DNA from: UBA3941 sp002385665
GTDB taxonomy: Bacteria; Bacillota; Clostridia; Caldicoprobacterales; UBA3941
Assembly: GCA_050949255.1 (NCBI GenBank)
Contig: JBMNFJ010000002.1
Span: forward strand, 16,409-80,408
Reading direction: 5' to 3'
DNA length: 64,000 bases
Shown: piece by piece, positions 62,164-64,000 of the stretch
Numbering within the stretch: the first letter of the stretch is position 1
How the letters are laid out: every line of letters begins with the position of its first letter
Program-made: the position numbers and the translations under genes
The notes under the pieces: generated by a model
Told to the model about the DNA's origin: nothing
The model's database searches: none
The model's input: the letters and a program-made list of their open reading frames with translations, nothing else

Positions 62164-62892
62164 TTACTTCTTAATTTCTACTACAGGTTTTGTATTCCCA
62201 TAAGTTAATTCCGGGAATTTTATGGGAGCAGCCCATTTAACCGCATTGGTTATTACCTTTTGTATCTCCGGTTGATGGTAGATTGGGAAGGTTTCATGGC
62301 CGGGTCGGAAGTAGAATACCTTGCCCTTGCCTCTATAGTAACAGCATCCGCTCCTGAAAACCTCTCCGCCTTCAAACCAGCTGATAAACACCAGATCATC
62401 AGGTTTTGGAATGCAAAAATGCTCGCCGTAGGTTTCTTCGCTGGGTATGATTATTTTCTCATCCAGACCGTCTACGATGGGATGGCTGGGATCGACCACC
62501 CAAAGGATCTCCTTGTCCCCGTCTTCGCGCCACCTTAACAATCCGGTATCAGTACCGCAGACTTTACTGAAGATTTTGGAGGCGTGGCCGGAATGCAGGA
62601 CTATCAACCCCATCCCGTCCATGACTCTTTTATAAACCCTGTCTACGATCTCATCTTCTACCTGGTTATGGGCCATATGTCCCCACCAAATCAGAACATC
62701 GGTATCATTCAAGACCTCTTCAGTCAGGCCGTGCTCAGGCATCCTCAGAGTAGCGGTTTTTACATCCATGCCTGCTTCCTTTAGAAAATTACCTATGCAA
62801 TTGTGGATACCTTCCGGATATATTTCACCAATCTCCGGTACTTCCACCTCATGCAGGTATTCGTTCCATACCGTTACCTTTATCTTACCCAT
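62164..62892 (-). CDS. ThuA-like (trehalose utilisation) domain protein
   Basis: This 242-residue protein has the class I glutamine amidotransferase-like fold of ThuA: VLIWWGHMAHNQV in the first half, GLIVLHSGHASKIF (in the catalytic-Cys region, where Ser/Gly occur instead), EETYGEHFCIP and YFRPGHETFPIYHQ with His near the end. ThuA homologues occur with Gfo/Idh enzymes in disaccharide and 3-keto-sugar catabolism. It follows the Gfo/Idh gene by 20 bases and ends at a strong terminator. Confidence 0.85.
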   Translation of the reverse strand: MGKIKVTVWNEYLHEVEVPEIGEIYPEGIHNCIGNFLKEAGMDVKTATLRMPEHGLTEEVLNDTDVLIWWGHMAHNQVEDEIVDRVYKRVMDGMGLIVLHSGHASKIFSKVCGTDTGLLRWREDGDKEILWVVDPSHPIVDGLDEKIIIPSEETYGEHFCIPKPDDLVFISWFEGGEVFRSGCCYYRGKGKVFYFRPGHETFPIYHQPEIQKVITNAVKWAAPIKFPELTYGNTKPVVEIKK

Positions 62893-62912
62893 TCAAAACA
62901 CTCCTTTGTATT

Positions 62913-63998
62913 TTATAATGTTACCCATTCGCCCTTTTCAACAGATTCAAGAATACTGTCCAGCACATGTTGATTTCTCTGACCGTCAAATATTGTTGCA
63001 GCTAAGTCGTCACCCTTATCCTTGAGTATGTCGGCAAAGGATTGCATTTGGTCTGCCTTGAATTTATCCGGTATAGGCAGCTTGGTAAATACCCGGGCTT
63101 CACGGTTTACCTCACCCATACAGACTTCAATTTCATTGGTATTGGGAGTTGCGTCCAGGTGGTATACCATGGCTCCCTTGCTTCCGTATACCTCCATCCT
63201 CTGATAATTGCCCCTTCCATATGCAAAGCGGGTAATCTGGAAGTTTACGGATGTATTCCCGTCCATTTCGGCCATGTAGTTGCAGAAGTCATCAACATCC
63301 ACCTTGCCTGTTTCGTCGCTTCCGGGTATCTTCCTCTCATGTACAAAGGTACCTGCATGACCTATTACCTTTTTATACTCCTTACCTGTTACAAAACGAA
63401 CCAGGTCTATTCCATGGGAACCAAGATCGCCCAAGGCACCGGAGCCTGTTCTCTCCTTTATGTAACGCCATACAAGGGGAACATTGGCATCAGGAAGACC
63501 CCATGCCTGGAAATACTGCATACTTACATGATAAATATCGCCGATAAGTCCCCTGTCGATTATATCCTTCATATACCTGACAGCGGGTATAAAGCGGTAG
63601 GAGAAGCATACCATGCTCTTTAAGCCCTTTTCCCTGGTTATCTCAGCCAATTTGTCAGCCTCTTCCCTGGTCATGGTTATTGGCTTTTCCAGGGCATAGG
63701 GTTTACCTGCCATAGCCGCAGCATAGGCAATTTCAAAATGGCTGTCGTTGGGTGTGGATATATCCACAGCTTCAACATCCGGACAATTAATAAGGTCCTG
63801 ATAGTTGGTAAAGCAGTGGGAATCGGGTATGTTATACTTTTCCTGCGCCTCTTTTAATGCTTTGGGATCAATGTCGCACAGGGCTACCAGCTTTAAATCC
63901 GGACTTCTTTCTATTCCGGGCAGATGCACACCCTTGGATATCCCACCCAGGCCAACTGATCCGATACCAATACGCCTACTCTTTTGTTCCATGGACAT
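62913..63998 (-). CDS. Gfo/Idh/MocA-family oxidoreductase, member 2
   Basis: This 361-residue enzyme has the Rossmann start IGIGSVGLGGISKGVHLPG, the nicotinamide-site EKP motif (YALEKPITMT) and GSGALGDLGSHGIDLVRF with the catalytic Asp-His. It is a standard member, unlike the gene at 12378 whose EKP is EKM. Start codons ATG at 63998 and 63992 are both possible; the upstream site lies beyond the window edge. It forms an operon with the ThuA-like gene. Confidence 0.88.
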   Translation of the reverse strand: MSMEQKSRRIGIGSVGLGGISKGVHLPGIERSPDLKLVALCDIDPKALKEAQEKYNIPDSHCFTNYQDLINCPDVEAVDISTPNDSHFEIAYAAAMAGKPYALEKPITMTREEADKLAEITREKGLKSMVCFSYRFIPAVRYMKDIIDRGLIGDIYHVSMQYFQAWGLPDANVPLVWRYIKERTGSGALGDLGSHGIDLVRFVTGKEYKKVIGHAGTFVHERKIPGSDETGKVDVDDFCNYMAEMDGNTSVNFQITRFAYGRGNYQRMEVYGSKGAMVYHLDATPNTNEIEVCMGEVNREARVFTKLPIPDKFKADQMQSFADILKDKGDDLAATIFDGQRNQHVLDSILESVEKGEWVTL

Positions 63999-64000
63999 AA

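Noticed and set aside
1..64000. CRISPR arrays, tRNA and rRNA genes, prophage or transposase genes
   Set aside because: The repeats are not regularly spaced with unique spacers, and no RNA-gene or transposase sequence was recognised.

Overview
The window is a chromosomal segment of an anaerobic low-GC Gram-positive bacterium of the class Clostridia (inference). The support is a single-chain pyruvate:ferredoxin oxidoreductase, a CymR-type Rrf2 regulator next to CysK, a FloA flotillin, a class B sortase, lipoprotein signal peptides, strong AGGAGG ribosome binding sites, TTGACA/TATAAT promoters and U-tailed terminators. No rRNA, tRNA, CRISPR, phage or transposase gene was seen.

Layout. 1-6.3 kb (minus strand): a MarR regulator, two half-transporters of a heterodimeric ABC exporter, and a YhaO/YhaN (SbcD/SbcC-like) nuclease-ATPase pair cut by the left edge. 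6.9-9.5 kb (plus): a Znu-type zinc/manganese ABC importer. 9.6-16.9 kb (minus): a sugar-metabolism block with an EEP-family phosphoesterase, two PfkB kinases, two xylose-isomerase-like TIM-barrel proteins, a Gfo/Idh/MocA oxidoreductase and a mannose-6-phosphate isomerase; kinase and TIM-barrel genes each occur as a paralogous pair. 17-21.4 kb: a duplicated-fold metal transporter, FeoB and FeoA, divergent from an MntR/DtxR-type regulator. 21.4-24.6 kb: CysK, an Rrf2 regulator and citrate synthase. 24.9-30.2 kb: a branched-chain amino acid ABC importer with a CBS-ACT protein in the same operon. 30.7-34.7 kb: a small unknown protein and a copper operon (CopA, CopZ, CsoR) with a readable CsoR-type operator. 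35-43.6 kb: PFOR, nucleoside phosphorylase, acyl-CoA synthetase, sortase B and glutamate dehydrogenase. 44-49.4 kb: PBP1A, FloA and a lone TrpB. 49.5-52.6 kb: a ChbG/YdjC deacetylase, a zinc-type dehydrogenase and a URO-D-family protein. 52.9-59 kb: a polysaccharide deacetylase and an envelope-stress-like operon (PpiC foldase, response regulator, histidine kinase, unknown lipoprotein). 59.5-64 kb: GlmM, TrxB, a ThuA-like protein and a second Gfo/Idh oxidoreductase.

The least ordinary content is non-coding. At least nine copies or remnants of one interspersed element lie almost entirely between genes. The outer ends resemble TTGTGCCAGT and its complement, and the inner inverted repeats are GGTAATGGCTATTGA / TCAATAGCTCATTACC. 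Short copies of 60-110 bp look like empty MITEs. Two long copies carry the same internal module, which folds into a branched structure with two hairpins having the identical loop GTCCT. One copy carries a different insert. Two copies sit inside the copper operon. I do not recognise this family; it is the best candidate for something undescribed here.
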